NCBI RefSeq assembly: GCF_014898175.1
Contig: NZ_CP062948.1
Span: 62,001-126,000 of the forward strand
DNA: 64,000 nt
Reading direction: 5' to 3'
DNA from: Bifidobacterium lemurum
Lineage (GTDB): Bacteria > Actinomycetota > Actinomycetes > Actinomycetales > Bifidobacteriaceae
This document shows, in pieces, positions 42,386 through 50,893 of this stretch. The stretch's first letter is position 1. Each line of letters begins with the position of its first letter. The notes below the pieces were generated by a model. It saw only the letters and a program-made list of their open reading frames with translations. It was not told the DNA's origin and made no database searches. Both the position numbers and the translations under genes were made by a program.

Positions 42386-42984
42386 CACAGCGCGCCTTTC
42401 GTGCTGGGGATGCCGTCCACGCGCGGATCGGGTTCGATGGCGAAGCGCAGGGCGCGTGCGAAGGCTTTGAATTCGGCTTCGGCGATATGGTGCGGGTCGC
42501 GGCCGGCGAGCACTTCGAGGTGCAGGCAGATGCCGGCGTGCAGGGCGATGGATTCCATCACGTGCCGCACGAGGGAGCCGGTGAAATGCCCGCCCATCAT
42601 GCAGTATTCGTAGCCTTCCGGCTCTCCGGAGCACACCACATACGGTCGGCCGGACACGTCGACCACTGCCTTGGCCAGCGCCTCGTCCAGCGGCACGGTG
42701 GCGTCGGCGAAACGGCGGATGCCGCGCTTGTCGCCCAACGCCTGGCGCAACGCCTCGCCGAACACGATGGCCGTGTCTTCGACGGTGTGGTGCACGTCGA
42801 TGTCGGTGTCGCCGCTGGCCTTGATGGTCAGGTCGATCAGCGAATGCTTGCCGAGGGCCGTCATCATATGGTTGTAGAACGGCACAGACGTGTCGATGTC
42901 GGTTTTGCCGGTGCCGTCGAGGTCCAACGTCAGCTCGATGCGCGATTCGCTGGTTTCGCGGACGATATGCGCGGTGCGTGCCAT
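42385..42984 (-). CDS. hisB: Imidazoleglycerol-phosphate dehydratase HisB
   Basis: Manganese enzyme of histidine synthesis. 199 residues, the monofunctional form. Two His clusters that bind metal are visible: [17 protein letters not shown] and [42 protein letters not shown] near the N-terminus carries the further ligands. Starts 3 bases after hisC ends. Confidence 0.96.
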   Translation of the reverse strand: MARTAHIVRETSESRIELTLDLDGTGKTDIDTSVPFYNHMMTALGKHSLIDLTIKASGDTDIDVHHTVEDTAIVFGEALRQALGDKRGIRRFADATVPLDEALAKAVVDVSGRPYVVCSGEPEGYEYCMMGGHFTGSLVRHVMESIALHAGICLHLEVLAGRDPHHIAEAEFKAFARALRFAIEPDPRVDGIPSTKGAL

Positions 42985-42987
42985 TGC

Positions 42988-44163
42988 CTACTCCTTGTCC
43001 AGTTCGTTGAGGACTTCCGTCAATGCGGTGCGGAAGGCCTCCATCTCCTCGTCGGTGCCCATGCACACGCGCAGCCAGCCGGCGGGGCCGACCACGCGGA
43101 TGAGCACGCCGCGCTCGAGCAGTCCTTCGAAAATCGCCTCGCGGTTGTCGAGATGCCCGCCGAAGAGCAGGAAGTTCGACTGGGAGTCGGCCACGTCGAG
43201 CGCCTGACCCTTGTAGGTCAGCTGTTTGAGCCATGCGGCGGTGGCGTTGCGCGTCTCACGCAGGTGGTTCACACGGCTGAGCTGTTCGTCGGTGTGTTCG
43301 AACGCGGCGAGGGCCGCGGCTTGGGTGACGGCGCTCAGATGGTAGGGCATGCGCACGATGCGCACGCAGTCGATGATGCCCTTGCTTGCGGCGAGGTAGC
43401 CGACGCGCGCGCCAGCGAAGGCGAAGGCCTTGCTCATGGTGCGGCTGACGGCGAGGTTCGCGTGCGTCTTGATAAGTTCGACGGCGCTGGGTACGCCCGG
43501 GTCGCGGAATTCGATATAGGCCTCGTCGATGACGACGATTGGGTGCACGCCTTCGCGCGCGCCCGCGACCTCGGCCGTCTCGCATACGGCGAGCACGCGT
43601 TCGATGTCCTCATGCGCCAGCGGGGTGCCGGTGGGGTTGTTCGGGCTGGTGAGCAGCACCATGGAGGGTTTGACGGCCTCGATCCGTTCGATGAGACGGT
43701 CGACGTTCAGCGTGAAGTCGTCGTTGCGGTGGGCGAGCTCCCAGCCGGTGAAGGTGTCGCGCGCGTATTCGGGATACATGGAATATGTGGGGTCGGCGCC
43801 GAGCACGGTGCGTCCCGGTCCTCCGAAGGCCTGGAACAGTTGGAGCATGATCTCGTTGGAGCCGTTCGCGCCCCACAGTTCGTCCACGTCGAGACGAACG
43901 CCGGATTCGCGGGCGAGGTAGTCGGAGAACGCCTGACGCAGTTCGACATGTTCGCGGTCGGGGTACCGGTTGAGCGTGGGGGCGATGGCCTTGACGCGTT
44001 CGGCGATGGTCTCGCACACGGCCGGATCGGGCGCGTACGGGTTCTCGTTGACGTTCAGGCACACCGGCACGTCGAGCTGGGGCGCGCCGTACGGCTCCTC
44101 CCCGATCAGATCGTTGCGCAGCGGCAGATTCGCCGGGATGGCGTTGCTGGTGGTATCGCTCAC
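42988..44163 (-). CDS. hisC: Histidinol-phosphate aminotransferase HisC
   Basis: PLP enzyme, 391 residues from a GTG at 44163 that overlaps the hisD stop (GTGA). Motifs: LNVNENPYAPDP, NGSNEIMLQLFQAFGGPGR, TSPNNPTGTPL, VVIDEAYIEF and the PLP lysine in SRTMSKAFAFAGARVGYL. C-terminal substrate Arg is in LIRVVGPAGWLRVCMGT. Longer in-frame readings upstream lie within hisD and were rejected. Confidence 0.95.
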   Translation of the reverse strand: MSDTTSNAIPANLPLRNDLIGEEPYGAPQLDVPVCLNVNENPYAPDPAVCETIAERVKAIAPTLNRYPDREHVELRQAFSDYLARESGVRLDVDELWGANGSNEIMLQLFQAFGGPGRTVLGADPTYSMYPEYARDTFTGWELAHRNDDFTLNVDRLIERIEAVKPSMVLLTSPNNPTGTPLAHEDIERVLAVCETAEVAGAREGVHPIVVIDEAYIEFRDPGVPSAVELIKTHANLAVSRTMSKAFAFAGARVGYLAASKGIIDCVRIVRMPYHLSAVTQAAALAAFEHTDEQLSRVNHLRETRNATAAWLKQLTYKGQALDVADSQSNFLLFGGHLDNREAIFEGLLERGVLIRVVGPAGWLRVCMGTDEEMEAFRTALTEVLNELDKE

Positions 44164-45557
44164 TTGAGGCCCGCCTTGGTTTCCTGGTCGTTCAACGTGG
44201 CCTTGTCGTACGGGTCGTCGACGAAGCGGGTGAGCACGCATTCACCATGCCCCGGAAGATCCTCGGAGACGGCGAAGGCGTTGACGCGGGCGGCGAGCTC
44301 CTTCAGGCCCTGCTCGTCGTATTCGATGACCTCGACGGGCTTCATGAAGGTGTGCACGCCGAGGCCGGCGGCGAAGCGGGCGGTGCCGCCGGTGGGCAGC
44401 ACGTGGTTGGATCCGGACATGTAGTCGCCCAACGGCACCGGCGAATAGGGGCCGCGGAAGATGGCACCAGCGTTCCTGACGCGCCCCACCACGGCGTCCG
44501 CGTCGACGGTCTGGATCTCCAGGTGTTCGGCCGCGTAGGCGTTGGCCGCGTCGATGGACTGGTCGAGTCCGTCGGTGAGCACGATGGCGGACTGGCGGCC
44601 GGACAACGACGTGCGCACGCGCTCGGCGTGCTTGGTGCGCGGCACGCGCTCAAGCAGTTCGGCCTGCACGGCGTCGGCGATGTCGGTGGAGTCGGTGAAC
44701 AGCACGGAGCCGGCGAGTTCGTCATGCTCGGCCTGGCCGATCAGATCGGCGGCGAGGAACTTGGGGTTGGCCTGGGCGTCAGCGATGATGCCGATCTCGG
44801 TGGGGCCTGCGACCGCGTCGATGCCCACGAAAGCGGAGACGAGCGACTTGGCGGTGGCCACGAAGATGTTGCCGGGGCCGGTGATCTTGTCGACCGGATC
44901 GCACAGCACGTCGCCGTCTTGCGGCTCGGAGCCCTTGGCGCCGTAGGCGAACATGGCGATGGCCTGGGCGCCGCCGACCGCGTACACCTCGTCCACACCG
45001 AGGATGGCGCAGGTGGCGAGGATGGTCTTGTTGGGCAGGCCCTGCGGATCGTCCTTGGACGGCGGGGTGGCGATGGCGAGGGATTCGACGCCGGCGGCCT
45101 GGGCGGGCACGGCGTTCATGATCACGGACGAGGGATACACGGCCTTGCCGCCGGGCACGTACAGGCCGACGCGCTGCACCGGGATCCAACGTTCGGCGAC
45201 GCGCGCACCGGGGGCCAGATCGGTGTGGAAGTCATGCGGCACCTGGCTGGCGGCCACGGCGCGGGAGCGCTTCACCGACTCCTCGATGGCGGAGCGCACT
45301 TCGGGGTCGAGCTCTTCGAGGGCCTGACGCATCGCCTCGACCGGCACGCGCAGGTTCTCGACGCGCACGCCGTCGAACTTCTCGCCGAAGTCGCGCAGCG
45401 CGGCGGCACCGCGGGCCTTGACGTCGTCGAGGATGGGGCGCACCAGATCGGTGGCCTCGGAGGTGCCCATCTCGGCGCGGGGCATCGCGTCCAGCAGTTC
45501 GGCACGGGTCAGGTTCTTACCACGAAGGTCGATGATTCGCATGATGTTCTCGCTCAT
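44160..45557 (-). CDS. hisD: Histidinol dehydrogenase HisD
   Basis: Zinc enzyme carrying out the last two steps to histidine. 465 residues from ATG 45557 (MSENIMRIIDLRG); ATG 45542 (MRIIDLRG) is also possible. Motifs: VPGGKAVYPSSVIMNAVPA, GGAQAIAMFAYG, DKITGPGN, GPTEIGIIAD, LIGQAEHDELAGS and GSNHVLPTGGTARF. GGGGAG lies just 2 bases before 45557, which is short. First gene of the visible his operon. Confidence 0.95.
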   Translation of the reverse strand: MSENIMRIIDLRGKNLTRAELLDAMPRAEMGTSEATDLVRPILDDVKARGAAALRDFGEKFDGVRVENLRVPVEAMRQALEELDPEVRSAIEESVKRSRAVAASQVPHDFHTDLAPGARVAERWIPVQRVGLYVPGGKAVYPSSVIMNAVPAQAAGVESLAIATPPSKDDPQGLPNKTILATCAILGVDEVYAVGGAQAIAMFAYGAKGSEPQDGDVLCDPVDKITGPGNIFVATAKSLVSAFVGIDAVAGPTEIGIIADAQANPKFLAADLIGQAEHDELAGSVLFTDSTDIADAVQAELLERVPRTKHAERVRTSLSGRQSAIVLTDGLDQSIDAANAYAAEHLEIQTVDADAVVGRVRNAGAIFRGPYSPVPLGDYMSGSNHVLPTGGTARFAAGLGVHTFMKPVEVIEYDEQGLKELAARVNAFAVSEDLPGHGECVLTRFVDDPYDKATLNDQETKAGLK

Positions 45558-45645
45558 AGCTCCCCATGGTAGCGCCACGATGTAACCGCACACCCCGAAA
45601 CGTCCATCTCCGTCCGATTGGTGGGATGGGGCCTGCGATTGGCGT

Positions 45646-46044
45646 TCAGTTATTGATCCAACCATCGTTGTGTTGGATGTGGGACTTCGATGGCTTATCG
45701 GGATCGTAGATCACGATGACGGTGTCGCCCTCGCGGACGCGCCCCATCACCGGGGTCTTACGTTGCCCGATGGGGATGGGACCGGCCTTGATCACAGACG
45801 ATTTCAAAGCGAGCGATTCGACGACCTCGTATGCGACGCCGTCCACCTCGTAGCGCACGCGGATACGCCACGGAGTGTCGATTCCATGGGATTTGACGCT
45901 GAGCACCAAGCCGGGGCATTGCGCGGTCATCGAACGGATCCTGCCTTTTCTGCCCGGATTGCCGAACAGCACCACAATGGTGATGATGACGATCGGTATC
46001 ATCACCGCCACGCACAGTGCTATCACACCAGCCAGTTCCCGCAT
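45646..46044 (-). CDS. Small membrane protein, DUF3592-like
   Basis: 132 residues. One N-terminal membrane helix (GVIALCVAVMIPIVIITIVVLF) is followed by a small beta-rich domain: CPGLVLSVKSHGIDTPWRIRVRYEVDG and GDTVIVIYDPDKPSKS, the pattern of DUF3592 proteins. AAGGAG precedes the ATG. Function is unknown; it is 89 bases upstream of hisD and not clearly in its operon. Confidence 0.6.
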   Translation of the reverse strand: MRELAGVIALCVAVMIPIVIITIVVLFGNPGRKGRIRSMTAQCPGLVLSVKSHGIDTPWRIRVRYEVDGVAYEVVESLALKSSVIKAGPIPIGQRKTPVMGRVREGDTVIVIYDPDKPSKSHIQHNDGWINN

Positions 46045-46083
46045 CCGATCTCCTTCGCATAACAGATGTGGATAGATGCCACT

Positions 46084-46464
46084 CTACTGGAGGCGAGAGA
46101 GGCGGCGGTAAATATCGGAGGGGACATGCCGGCCTCCGAAGCCCCATACTTGAATGCCTGCATCGACTCTGCGATACACGATGCGGGCGTCGGCTTTGGC
46201 TTTATGGAATCTGCGGTGCTGGTAGTGGAAGGATCTCCAGCCTTCGAACTGGTATTTCAGTTCGGATCCCTCCACACGTCCCTCCGCTAAGGCACGAAGA
46301 GCCTCGCACGTGCCGCCCACCGCAGCGGCGAATTCCTCCGCGTCCGGCCATGCGTATGCCAGCAAGACAACGTCTCGAGCCAAAGATGCGCCATCCATCT
46401 CCACAGCCGGAATCGCGCTGATGGCACGGACGGCCTTGTCGAGCATGTCATTGGTGACGTTCAT
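46084..46464 (-). CDS. Putative type II toxin (RelE/ParE-like)
   Basis: 126 residues. The C-terminal half (WRSFHYQHRRFHKAKADARI ... VWGFGGRHVPSDIYRRL) is basic and has the strand and Arg/His pattern of RelE-type ribonuclease toxins. The N-terminal 65 residues are helical and acidic. It overlaps the upstream Phd-like gene by 17 bases and has GAGG 6 bases before its ATG. The antitoxin-first order fits a toxin-antitoxin pair. The family match is weak by eye. Confidence 0.6.
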   Translation of the reverse strand: MNVTNDMLDKAVRAISAIPAVEMDGASLARDVVLLAYAWPDAEEFAAAVGGTCEALRALAEGRVEGSELKYQFEGWRSFHYQHRRFHKAKADARIVYRRVDAGIQVWGFGGRHVPSDIYRRLSRLQ

Positions 46465-46828
46465 CGCGAGCCTCGCTCAGAATGTCTTGTATCGCTTCGG
46501 CATTGCGATGCAGATAATCCAACGCTCCCTGTTCAAGTTCGGCGCCGGATTCCCAGTTCCGCTCCCGTTCACCGTCTGCGACGAACATCATCTGCAGCGT
46601 GGCACGCTCCAGCTCGGATTCCAATGCATTGATGGTGTCAAGCAGCTCGTTCATCGCGTCCACCGACAGCAGATACGCGGTGGGATCCACCCGGTCCACA
46701 ATCTCCAACGCCCCTTGCTCGGCAAGCTTCGCACGCCATGCATTAGATCTCGCCAGCTCCGTCAAACCGATACGGGCCCCCGCCGCCGAAGCATCACGCA
46801 AGGCTTCAACACGTTCCTTGACTTCCAC
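46448..46828 (-). CDS. Putative Phd/YefM-type antitoxin
   Basis: 126 residues from a GTG at 46828, chosen because GGAGG is 4-5 bases upstream; a GTG five codons earlier is possible. The segment GARIGLTELARSNA ... IVDRVDPTAYLLSVDAMNEL is the Phd/YefM antitoxin pattern: a DNA-binding strand-helix followed by a helical toxin-binding tail (LDTINALESELERATLQMM). It should repress its own promoter, where TGTGT repeats are seen. Confidence 0.7.
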   Translation of the reverse strand: MEVKERVEALRDASAAGARIGLTELARSNAWRAKLAEQGALEIVDRVDPTAYLLSVDAMNELLDTINALESELERATLQMMFVADGERERNWESGAELEQGALDYLHRNAEAIQDILSEARDERHQ

Positions 46829-46860
46829 AACCCCTCCAATCACACAATTAATTACACAAT

Positions 46861-46896
46861 ATTATACACATGTTCATACACATTTAAAACAGAATT
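46861..46896 (-). promoter_or_regulatory. Promoter of the toxin-antitoxin pair with TGTGT repeats
   Basis: A perfect -10 element, TATAAT, is at 46861-46866 on the minus strand, 33 bases upstream of the antitoxin GTG. TGTGTA(T) occurs before and over it and TTGTGT recurs downstream, so an autorepressor could bind there. The -35 is weak. The remaining gap to 46977 shows nothing else. Confidence 0.5.
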
Positions 46897-46977
46897 CACC
46901 GTCAAACGAACACTCTATTGGAATGCCATCATTCATCGGAAATCAGGGATAGAGACCGTCAGCGGGGCGAATGAGCA

Positions 46978-47373
46978 TCAACCGACGGGATGGTTGATGA
47001 GGTCACGTTCGATCCAGGCCATGACGAGGTCGGACAGGCGGTTGATCTCGTCATCGGTCAATTCTCGGCCTTTGGGAATATGGTGCCATTTCTCGACGCA
47101 GCCACGGCAACAGGTGGCAGTGGCATGCTGCGCGGTGAACACCGGATGACCTCGCCACGGCGTCTGCTTGCCGTCGTTCTTCGGTAGCGCATCTCCCACC
47201 CGCAAGCGCAGCATCTCACGCGCATGCCGGTCGATGGCATCCTTGCCTTTGGCGCGAGCATACGCACGATCCTTGTCCGACAGCACGAATTTCGCTCGGA
47301 ACGCCGAACAAGACAGCCTCCCCAACGCCTCGTTCACCCAATATCGCTCCGTCTCATCCATGCACTCCACCAT
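46978..47373 (-). CDS. DUF4186 family protein
   Basis: 131 residues from ATG 47373 (AGAAGGG upstream). The family core is unmistakable: NDGKQTPWRGHPVFTAQHATA, then TCCRGCVEKWHHIPKGREL and a C-terminal helix ending LVMAWIERDL. The Cys pair and His residues suggest metal binding. Function is unknown. It is transcribed away from the AbiE operon and shares its promoter region. Confidence 0.88.
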   Translation of the reverse strand: MVECMDETERYWVNEALGRLSCSAFRAKFVLSDKDRAYARAKGKDAIDRHAREMLRLRVGDALPKNDGKQTPWRGHPVFTAQHATATCCRGCVEKWHHIPKGRELTDDEINRLSDLVMAWIERDLINHPVG

Positions 47374-47400
47374 AGTCCCTTCTTTGTGCAATCACCCGGA

Positions 47401-47448
47401 TTTTACTTTGGTGCCCTAATTAATTATAATTAGGGCACCAAAGTAAAA
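47401..47448. promoter_or_regulatory. AbiE operator: perfect 21-bp inverted repeat with embedded -10
   Basis: The arm 47401-47421 (TTTTACTTTGGTGCCCTAAT + T) is exactly complementary to 47428-47448, with a 6-base centre (AATTAT). TATAAT at 47425-47430 lies across the centre. AbiEi proteins bind inverted repeats in their own promoter, so this is the likely autoregulatory site; it also sits 28 bases upstream of the divergent DUF4186 start. Confidence 0.85.
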
Positions 47449-47458
47449 GGAGGTGTCC

Positions 47459-48055
47459 GTGACCAGAAACCAGGACCTAAGCCAGCTGGAAATCCACACC
47501 GGATACTTTGTAGCGTCCGAGATGGAAAAACGAGGATTCTCTCGCACGGCAATCTCGCAGTTCGCAAAAGAGAACAATCTACAGCGCGTAGCGCGTGGCC
47601 TTTACCATTCCGACGACTCTGGGGAAGACCCGCTATTCGAATTGCAGCACCGTTATCCGAAAGCCATCTTCTCTCACGAAACCGCTCTCTTTCTTTTGGA
47701 CGAGGCAGAACGAGTGCCTTCGACTCCCACCATCACCATTCCACAATCCGCAAGCGCAACTCGGCTCTCGGAGAGCGACGTCATCGTGCGCAAAGTCAAG
47801 GATGACAGATTCGAAATCGGTCTCTCACACGCCACAACCATGTTCGGACATTCCGTACGCACTTATGATTGGGAACGAACCATATGCGATTTATTCCGCT
47901 CACGCAGCACCGTCGAATCCCAAGATCTACTCTCAGCGTTCCGCAACTACATGCGTTCAAGTAAACGCGACCTAACGAAACTCACCGAATATGCGGCACA
48001 ATTCCGACTCACCAACGTCATGCGCCCCTACCTTGAAGCGGTGATGACATCGTGA
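47459..48055 (+). CDS. abiEi: AbiEi-type antitoxin (type IV toxin-antitoxin)
   Basis: 198 residues from the GTG at 47459, which has AAAGGAGG 5 bases before it; the GTG at 47453 lies in that site. The N-terminal winged helix (ASEMEKRGFSRTAISQFAKE ... LQRVARGLYH) and SHETALFLLDEA are the AbiEi pattern, followed by the C-terminal domain with YDWERTICDLFRSR. It represses the operon and opposes AbiEii without direct contact. It overlaps the toxin by 4 bases. Confidence 0.9.
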   Translation: MTRNQDLSQLEIHTGYFVASEMEKRGFSRTAISQFAKENNLQRVARGLYHSDDSGEDPLFELQHRYPKAIFSHETALFLLDEAERVPSTPTITIPQSASATRLSESDVIVRKVKDDRFEIGLSHATTMFGHSVRTYDWERTICDLFRSRSTVESQDLLSAFRNYMRSSKRDLTKLTEYAAQFRLTNVMRPYLEAVMTS

Positions 48056-48906
48056 TCATGTCAACTGGGAAAATCAGAGCTCTTATCAAAGAGAAATCGC
48101 ATCATGACCCCAATCGCGCGCAGTCACTGTATTGTCTTTTTGCCATGGAGCGATTCTTATCTCGACTGTCATTGAGTGACAGTCGAGACCTTTTCGTCAT
48201 AAAAGGCGGATTATTGGTACAAGCGACATTAGGTATTGATTCCCGCACCACCCTAGATATCGACTCCACTATGAGGCGATTCGAATTATCCGAACCCAAC
48301 ATCCGACTTTTCTTGAAGCAAGTAATTTCCACACCTTTGAATGATGGAATCACATTCGAGGTCAAAGAGATTTCGGAAATACGGGACGAGGCAGAATATC
48401 CTGGATATCGGGCAAAACTCAGAGCGGCCTTTGAGAACATGTCCATCCCCTTCAAAATCGATTTCTCCACAGGTGAGGCTTTGACGCCTAATGCCGTTAG
48501 GCTCAATTACCCGTTGACATTTGACAAGGGGACGATTCCGCTCGCCTCATACAATCTGGAAACTCTGCTTGCAGAGAAGTTGGAAACGGTTTTATCAAGA
48601 GGCACGGCAAATACTCGCATGCGCGATTTCTACGATATTGCAGCCCTCATCAAAGGAGAGACACCTCTAGATGCTCAACTGTTGAAAGCCGCATTCTTCG
48701 CGACCAACCACAATCGTGGCAACCAAGCCAGCCTTGAGAATTCCTCGCACATCTTGTCAAAGATACGTTCTGATGAACACATGGCAGCCCTATGGTCGGC
48801 GTACCAAAGAAAGTATGATTACGCGATGCCTTATTCCTTCGATTCAGTTATCGACGCTACGCTTTCTCTCTGCAAGGCCATCACCGCAAATCCACGCATA
48901 GACTAG
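48052..48906 (+). CDS. abiEii: AbiEii-type nucleotidyltransferase toxin
   Basis: 284 residues from GTG 48052 (ATG 48058 possible). Nucleotidyltransferase fold: FVIKGGLLVQATLGIDSRTT with the metal-binding Asp pair in TLDIDSTM, then LEKLETVL-type motif ETLLAEKLETVLSR and the catalytic Asp in RMRDFYDIAAL. Such enzymes modify tRNA acceptor ends with nucleotides and stop growth, giving phage abortive infection. AT-richer than flanking genes, which points to transfer. Confidence 0.92.
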   Translation: MIMSTGKIRALIKEKSHHDPNRAQSLYCLFAMERFLSRLSLSDSRDLFVIKGGLLVQATLGIDSRTTLDIDSTMRRFELSEPNIRLFLKQVISTPLNDGITFEVKEISEIRDEAEYPGYRAKLRAAFENMSIPFKIDFSTGEALTPNAVRLNYPLTFDKGTIPLASYNLETLLAEKLETVLSRGTANTRMRDFYDIAALIKGETPLDAQLLKAAFFATNHNRGNQASLENSSHILSKIRSDEHMAALWSAYQRKYDYAMPYSFDSVIDATLSLCKAITANPRID

Positions 48907-49052
48907 ACGGCATCTCTTCCAGCAAGCGTTCAGGAAGTTTGGTGGGGATGTCCACCGTTTCGACTTCCCGTTGCCAGCCGGCATGGAGCGCCTGCCAACC
49001 GCCGCGTTCCAATCTGGAGAGGTAAACCCTGACTTCCCGCAAAGGAACACCC

Positions 49053-50840
49053 ATGTTTATCCTCAAGAACGCATGGCGATCGGTGACCCGCAACAAGGGG
49101 CGCAATATTCTTATCGTCATCATCGTCGCGATCATCGCCGCCGCGGCGACCATCGGACTCGCCATCCGCAACGCGGCCGAAACGGCCCGCGAGGAGGGCC
49201 TGAGCTCCACCACCGTCACCGCCACGATCGGCATGGACCGCGAGCAGGTGATCAGCCAGGCCACCGAGGACTTCGATTCCAGTGAGATGGAGGAGGGCGG
49301 CCAGCCGGACTTCGATTCGCTGCGTTCGGCGCTCGACCAGGACGCGCTCACGCTCGACGAGTACGACGCCTATGCCGAGGCGTCCAGCGTGCCGGTGAGC
49401 ACGTACTACACCGAATCCACGTCGGTGAACGGCACCGACGCGTTCCAGCCGGTCGAATCCTCCAGTTCCGCCAACGCCGACTCGTCGGATTCCTCCGATG
49501 ACTCCTCAACCAAGGATTCCTCCGATGACGTATCCTCCGACTCGTCCGACGGTACCATGCCCAGCATGCCCGGCGGCGATATGGGCGGAATGATGGGCAG
49601 CATGTCCAGCGGCGACTTCTCCCTGACCGGCTTCTCCTCGGACACGGCGGTGGCGAACGCCTCCAACGGCAGCTTCACCATGTCCGACGGCGAGGTGTTC
49701 GGCTATGACGAAAGCAGCGACGGCGATGTGATCATTCCGAAGGCACTGGCCGACTTCAACGGCCTCGAGGTGGGCGACACGATCAGCGTGGCCGACACTT
49801 CGGACGACGGCACCACCTACGAGCTGACCATCGTGGGCATCTACAAGAACGCGACGACCTCCAACACCGGAGCGAACGGCCCGATGGGCGGCACCAGCCA
49901 GGATCCGGACAACGCGATCTACACCTCGGTCTCCACCTTGGAATCGCTGGGACTGTCCACCGAATCGGCCGCCTCGTCCACCGATGAGGACTCATCCGAC
50001 ACGGATTCGACCGACGCCAGCTCGACCAGCTCCGCAAGCGCCACCCAGTTGAGCTATACCTACGTGCTGTCCAGCAAAGACGACTACGAGACCTTCGCCG
50101 CGGATGCGAAGGCGGCCGGCCTGTCCGACGAATACACCGTCTCCTCGGCCGATGTGGAGGAATACGAGTCCAGCCTCGTGCCGTTGGACAATCTGGCCAG
50201 CTTCGCGCTCACCCTGCTGCTGATCGTGCTCGCCGTGGGCGCGGTGGTGCTGATCGTGCTCAACCTGTTCAACGTGCGCGAACGCAAATACGAGGTGGGC
50301 GTGCTCACGGCCATCGGCATCAGAAAGTCCAAGGTGGCGGCCCAGTTCGTGCTTGAACTGCTGATCGTCACCATGATCGGCATCGCGCTCGGCGTGGCCG
50401 GCGGCGCGGTGGCTTCGGTGCCGGTGGCGAACCAACTGCTCGCCCAGCAGGTCTCCGCGCAGGAGTCCGAGGCGACCAGCCAGCAGGCGCAGTTCGGACG
50501 CGACGCCGACATGCCCGGCGCGCCCGGCGGCCAAGGCGGACCGGATTCATCCGATTCCACGTCGGATGACGCGGCCGACTCCGGCACCGATTCCTCCGAA
50601 TCCGGTTCCGACGCGACGGCCGGCGGCGAGGGTCAACCGTCCGATGCGCCCGACGGCGGCGGATTCGGCGGATTCTCGCAGGCCATCGACTATGTGAGCG
50701 ACATCGACGCCACGGTGAACCTTAAGGTCATCGGCCAGCTGGTGCTGATCGGTCTGGCATTGACCGTCATCTCCGCATTGGCCGCGGTGGTGTCCATCAT
50801 CCGTTACGAGCCCTTGCAGATCCTGGCCGATCGATCCTGA
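49053..50840 (+). CDS. ABC transporter permease (FtsX/MacB type) with Ser/Asp-rich extracellular loop
   Basis: 595 residues. One N-terminal helix (ILIVIIVAIIAAAATIGLAI), a long extracellular region, then three C-terminal helices ending SIIRYEPLQILADRS, the FtsX topology. The outside region contains Ser/Asp/Thr-rich stretches (SSANADSSDSSDDSSTKDSS), a Met/Gly/Asp-rich stretch (MPSMPGGDMGGMMGSMSSGD) and another Ser/Gly/Asp-rich stretch between the last two helices. Probable partner of the ATP-binding gene 53 bases downstream. AAAGGAAC precedes the ATG. The 146 bases between abiEii and this gene show only decayed sequence. Confidence 0.85.
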   Translation: MFILKNAWRSVTRNKGRNILIVIIVAIIAAAATIGLAIRNAAETAREEGLSSTTVTATIGMDREQVISQATEDFDSSEMEEGGQPDFDSLRSALDQDALTLDEYDAYAEASSVPVSTYYTESTSVNGTDAFQPVESSSSANADSSDSSDDSSTKDSSDDVSSDSSDGTMPSMPGGDMGGMMGSMSSGDFSLTGFSSDTAVANASNGSFTMSDGEVFGYDESSDGDVIIPKALADFNGLEVGDTISVADTSDDGTTYELTIVGIYKNATTSNTGANGPMGGTSQDPDNAIYTSVSTLESLGLSTESAASSTDEDSSDTDSTDASSTSSASATQLSYTYVLSSKDDYETFAADAKAAGLSDEYTVSSADVEEYESSLVPLDNLASFALTLLLIVLAVGAVVLIVLNLFNVRERKYEVGVLTAIGIRKSKVAAQFVLELLIVTMIGIALGVAGGAVASVPVANQLLAQQVSAQESEATSQQAQFGRDADMPGAPGGQGGPDSSDSTSDDAADSGTDSSESGSDATAGGEGQPSDAPDGGGFGGFSQAIDYVSDIDATVNLKVIGQLVLIGLALTVISALAAVVSIIRYEPLQILADRS

Positions 50841-50893
50841 GCGGCGACACCCGCGCAATCAGCAGACGCCCCGACAAGAGGAAAGACAACATC

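Noticed and set aside
41654..43234. 526-codon minus-strand frame through hisB and the unknown gene
   Set aside because: Its first half is the wrong-frame reading of hisB. The real gene starts at ATG 42385, coupled to the hisB stop.
48907..49052. Minus-strand coding-like stretch between abiEii and the ABC permease
   Set aside because: A short frame (VYLSRLERGGWQALHAGWQ) looks protein-like but has no start or homology I recognise, and it runs into the permease gene.
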